Below, one piece after another: positions 60,874 to 64,000 of a stretch of DNA of 64,000 nt. Origin of the DNA: Brugia malayi (lineage: Eukaryota > Nematoda > Chromadorea > Rhabditida > Onchocercidae); contig NW_025062478.1 of assembly GCF_000002995.4 (NCBI RefSeq), forward strand, positions 7,726,001 to 7,790,000, written 5' to 3'. Within the stretch, counting starts at the first letter, position 1; each line of letters starts with the position of its first letter. The notes beneath the pieces are model-generated. The model was not told where the DNA came from. It made no database searches and was given only the letters and a program-made list of their open reading frames with translations. A program made the translations under genes and the position numbers.

Positions 60874-60891
60874 TTCTAGAATGCTCTAGAA
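60874..60891 (-). promoter_or_regulatory. Heat-shock element upstream of AHSA1
   Basis: The sequence TTCTAGAATGCTCTAGAA contains alternating 5-bp units TTCnn GAAnn CTCnn GAA. Three of four match the HSF consensus perfectly and one (CTC) has a single mismatch. It lies 174-191 bases upstream of the AHSA1 start. Aha1 is a heat-inducible HSF1 target in other eukaryotes. Confidence 0.7.
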
Positions 60892-61426
60892 ATAGGGCGG
60901 CGCTATGAAAATATGTCATCCCAACAAAACAGTAATCAGAATTAGAGACTAACCCCCTTTGACAAGAAAACAGTCTGAAGTTCCCCGTTGAAGTCTAAAT
61001 GGGAGTGTGCAAGTAAGCCGAAATGCTGAATTATGACACGCCATACATACTACTTCATTGCATTGCTATTTAAATTATGTAATGGTAGTTAAATATTAAT
61101 TACAAATTAATAGAATATTTCCAAATAATCCCTACAAATGAATACGACTGCTTAAGCCTTAACAATCTATATTTCTGCAATTTAATTGTCCATTGCTACT
61201 AGCATGATCAATTTTCCAAAACAAATTTCGATAAAACTTTATTAACTTAAAATTCCAAATTAGAAATGCATGACCATTAAATTTGATATGATCAGTACTC
61301 AAACAGATGAACAATAAACATGAAAATTTCACTGAACAATAAAACACATGTAGAAAAGATTAATTCATAAGAAGATATGAAAGATATCGGTCGACCTTGC
61401 ACTAAAATATTGGAGATCTTGCAAAT

Positions 61427-64000
61427 TCATAAGAGAGATGATATGAACTTAACTCGCACCAAATATTTGATCTCAACCTGAGCAACGTCGTAAACAATAT
61501 ACCTGCAACCGACTAAATCATTACTATATATATATATGAAATGTTGAGAAAACCCTGCAATATAATATCTTATTTATTCATTTACTGTTCACTGACTGAA
61601 GCAAACATCAGAAAAAGAATGAATATTTCTAAAAAGTTCTCACGGTTGATATAGCTTAAATATTCTTGCAAGTGATAAATTAAAACAAACTCATTGTACA
61701 AAAGCGTCAGATCCTGTCTTTTCGTATCTATAGGTTTTCCCATAGGAATTGTAACACCATCTTCTGTCACAAAGTACTCATTTGGATCAGGAATCGTTTG
61801 TCCTAAACCTAAAATGTACATTTATATTTTACATACATGAGTTTTTTAAACAAAACGTTTCGTTAATTTTTTTTATTATTAATGTCGATGAAGATTCGAA
61901 GAGAAACTGCTCAATCAGTACCTTGGTTTTACGCTTAAATTTCGAATTACGTTTAGTTTTGAAGACTGTTCTATTACAATCCTTGTATAATTTTGAGCTA
62001 CTGTGTTTTCTACTGCTGATATCGAAACAAGAATAACAAAATGTTTTGGATATAAAGAATCAGTTGCACATGTGCTGCTTCAAACAGTTCAAAGTCAACA
62101 TCAAATTCATACCTTTAACACTATGCTTTCCTTTATCAGGTTTTATGATTGACTTTGCATTGATCTCTTCTTGCATTTCTCCAAGTGCCACTTCACAAAG
62201 CAAAATAAACCCTTCTGCGTTAAGTGCATAACAATAGTTTGCTGACTTTGATACTAAATCTGCGAAGTATATCCCTTTCCCAAACATATAACCTGTCTAA
62301 AATTTCAATTTGGTACTATTTTGAATAGATTTCTCTCAAATTCTTTTTGATGTATATCATTTAAAACTTGCAACAGCAAAAAAATTATTCTGAAGCAAAC
62401 TTTTTTAAAATTAAAAAAAAATCCACTTTGCTGCCAAATCTTATAGCAAGATTTGACTAGAAATAAAGACTTCATACTGTAGGTGCTTCTGGTGGTGCAA
62501 CTCGTAATCCCTGTGATAAAATACCAGCATAATTCGTTATCCGTGAACCATGCCAAAGCAAATAATGATTTGGGATGTTTTTTTTGAACCTTTCACTTTC
62601 GCCCCTACGCTTTATTCGGATGATCTACAAAACAATTCTTGCTCTTCATAACATGAAGAAAATGAAAGAATTGTACGGGAACTTCTAATCAAATAAGTAC
62701 TTCCCCAAATCATTTCTTGTAAAACTTCAGAAAAATTATCATAAACAGACATCAATAATTTTAAGTTTGTATTGGTCATGTGTGGGCGCGTGCGTATTCG
62801 TAGCATACTGCAATATGCGCTTATATTCATCTGATTGCTTATCCAAAACCTGAAAAAGCTTAGTTTGTTTTGTTCTTAGGTTACAGTTGGACGATTTCTT
62901 AGTGTAAAACTGAAATCTTTCGCATACAAAGATTGAAAAAGTCGAATAAAAACAAGGTATAAGGATGTAAAAACCTCTAGCTGAGCATGCAATTTTTCAT
63001 AGTGTACGTCCAAAGGATCACGCATTCTATCCACTTCATCGTCAGTTTTCAAAATGCTGTATGTAACTTCAAGTTCCAAAAGATCATCAAGTAGTTTCGT
63101 TTTATCCTACAATATAATCCCATTTGCATATCGCATATTAAGTCGTCATAAAGGCTTATAGAAGATTTATAAACAACAAATTATACGAGCAACAGCAGAA
63201 AATAAGTATTTCTTAATTTAAACTAACAAAACTTTGCAAATCAAGAAAAAAAAAACTAATTTTATATCCAAATAATATATAGCTTGTTCTTTTTTTGAAA
63301 CATTAACAAACAAATATTTCCATATTAAATAAAATATGAAATAATTCAAACGAACAATTAAGAGTTTCTGCGAGTTAAGAAGCGGTGGTTTGTTCATACC
63401 AAAATTATGTGGAATAAGTGTGAAAAATCGATTTGTTGCATCCAAGTAATCTTCATATCTGGCATTACCAACTTCCATTAACTAAATTCCGATCTTAAAT
63501 TTCTACATAACTTTTTTGAAAAATTTCCTTAAACTTCTACATAACTTTCTTAAAAACTTTTCTTCCATTAGTTTTCATTAGAGTTTTTAAAAATATGCTT
63601 ACTTTTTGCAGTTCCGTTAAAACCTTATATGCATTTTTTATGTGACGAATTGATAATACCCCAAGAGGCATTTTATTTGTATCGATCTGCAAAAAATACC
63701 TCGGAAAAAAACTTAGTAACCATTAAAAAATAAAGCACAATCGCATAAAAGCTTCAGAATTAAACATATACTTCAACCAGCCAGATGATTTAACAATTCG
63801 AAATCTGTAAGAATAGAATTTACCTCAAGGCTTTCAAGAACATCGTTCATTACATTAACGTCAAAAATCATCTGAATAATTTGCTGTATCGATTCTGGCA
63901 GCTTTGATAACGATCCGGGTTTCACGAAGAATGCTTGTAGTTCTTTTGACTATTGTGTAAATAAATAAATATTAAGACAAAATTGTTTGTATTTTCAGAT
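61427..64000 (-). CDS. Poly(ADP-ribose) polymerase, PARP1-type, 3' part
   Basis: Nuclear enzyme that builds poly(ADP-ribose) from NAD+ at DNA breaks. Exons in coding order: 63,949-63,824, 63,686-63,603, 63,481-63,356, 63,106-62,975, 62,849-62,751, 62,624-62,478, 62,296-62,113, 61,808-61,691, 61,502-61,427. These give 363 codons in phase; the N-terminal part is off the right edge. The helical regulatory domain has [25 protein letters not shown] and [10 protein letters not shown]. The catalytic domain has [46 protein letters not shown] and LLYNEYIVYD, ending [10 protein letters not shown]. The H-Y-E triad (His of WHGSR, Tyr of GIYFAD, Glu of LLYNE) is complete, so it should make polymer. The catalytic Glu codon is split by the last intron (GA|G). 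MIFDV plus the KMPLG context is closer to PARP1 (C. elegans PME-1) than to PARP2. The zinc-finger and BRCT parts cannot be checked here. Confidence 0.93.

Larger units (their letters stand above)
60701..61426 (-). promoter_or_regulatory. AHSA1 5' flank with C/CA-skewed tract
   Basis: Spacer of 726 bases between the PARP stop and the AHSA1 ATG. At 60,760-60,870 the plus strand is strongly C- and CA-rich (ccccaccccacacaaacc), unlike anything else in the window, followed by the heat-shock element. The remainder is ordinary AT-rich sequence, presumably holding the PARP 3' UTR. Confidence 0.6.

Noticed and set aside
61582..61690. C-terminal extension of PARP after LLYNE ([11 protein letters not shown], hydrophobic tail)
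   Set aside because: A phase-correct final exon at 61,502-61,427 restores the conserved [14 protein letters not shown] ending, so the extension is intron read-through.
1..64000. tRNA or rRNA genes, CRISPR arrays, phage or bacterial defence genes
   Set aside because: No cloverleaf-like tRNA arms, rRNA blocks, regularly spaced repeats or bacterial-type operons were noticed on either strand; the content is eukaryotic throughout. A tRNAscan run would be needed to exclude a tRNA formally.

Overview
This window reads as nuclear DNA of a nematode, most likely a filarial (onchocercid) worm. It is strongly AT-rich and carries many short introns with TTTCAG-type acceptors. Nearly every recognisable gene is split into 5-10 or more small exons, and the proteins are animal housekeeping proteins. 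No bacterial operon, CRISPR array or prophage is visible. Species is an inference; no species-specific marker was found. I rebuilt gene models by joining splice sites in phase. For AHSA1, MPST, SCCPDH and both PCMT copies the joined length is a multiple of three and matches the usual family length.

Layout. 1-14,717 (+): the 3' part of a cubilin-type multi-CUB protein with about 15 CUB modules in view, the 5' part lying off the left edge. 16,146-20,424 (+): two tandem protein-L-isoaspartate methyltransferase units with almost identical exon sizes. 21,700-22,898 (-): tubulin folding cofactor B, a CAP-Gly protein. 25,861-27,764 (+): a SERTA-domain transcriptional co-regulator. 31,600-36,090 (+): a saccharopine-dehydrogenase-like oxidoreductase, tail to tail with 36,666-38,814 (-): a 3-mercaptopyruvate sulfurtransferase with an altered active-site loop. 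39,249-43,555 (+): an unrecognised gene whose 3' part encodes a probable single-pass membrane protein with a charged tail. 45,907-46,755 (-): an unrecognised protein with two membrane segments. 46.8-58.2 kb: gene-poor. 58,183-60,700 (-): AHSA1, the activator of HSP90 ATPase, with a heat-shock element upstream. 61,427 to the right edge (-): the catalytic half of a PARP1-type poly(ADP-ribose) polymerase.

The genes do not form one pathway. Loose themes are proteostasis (AHSA1, TBCB, PCMT) and stress response (PARP, AHSA1 with its heat-shock element). From memory, most of the C. elegans orthologues lie on chromosome V, so this looks like conserved macrosynteny rather than a functional cluster.

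The most notable observations are: several splice sites that are one base away from the invariant dinucleotide although phase and homology fix the junction (TBCB TG acceptor, SCCPDH GA donor, CUB-gene GC donor); an in-frame TGA in a CUB exon; a PCMT first exon that could serve two downstream exon sets; an MPST catalytic loop reading CLRGIQ; and a heat-shock element upstream of AHSA1. I found no convincing wholly new biological system.
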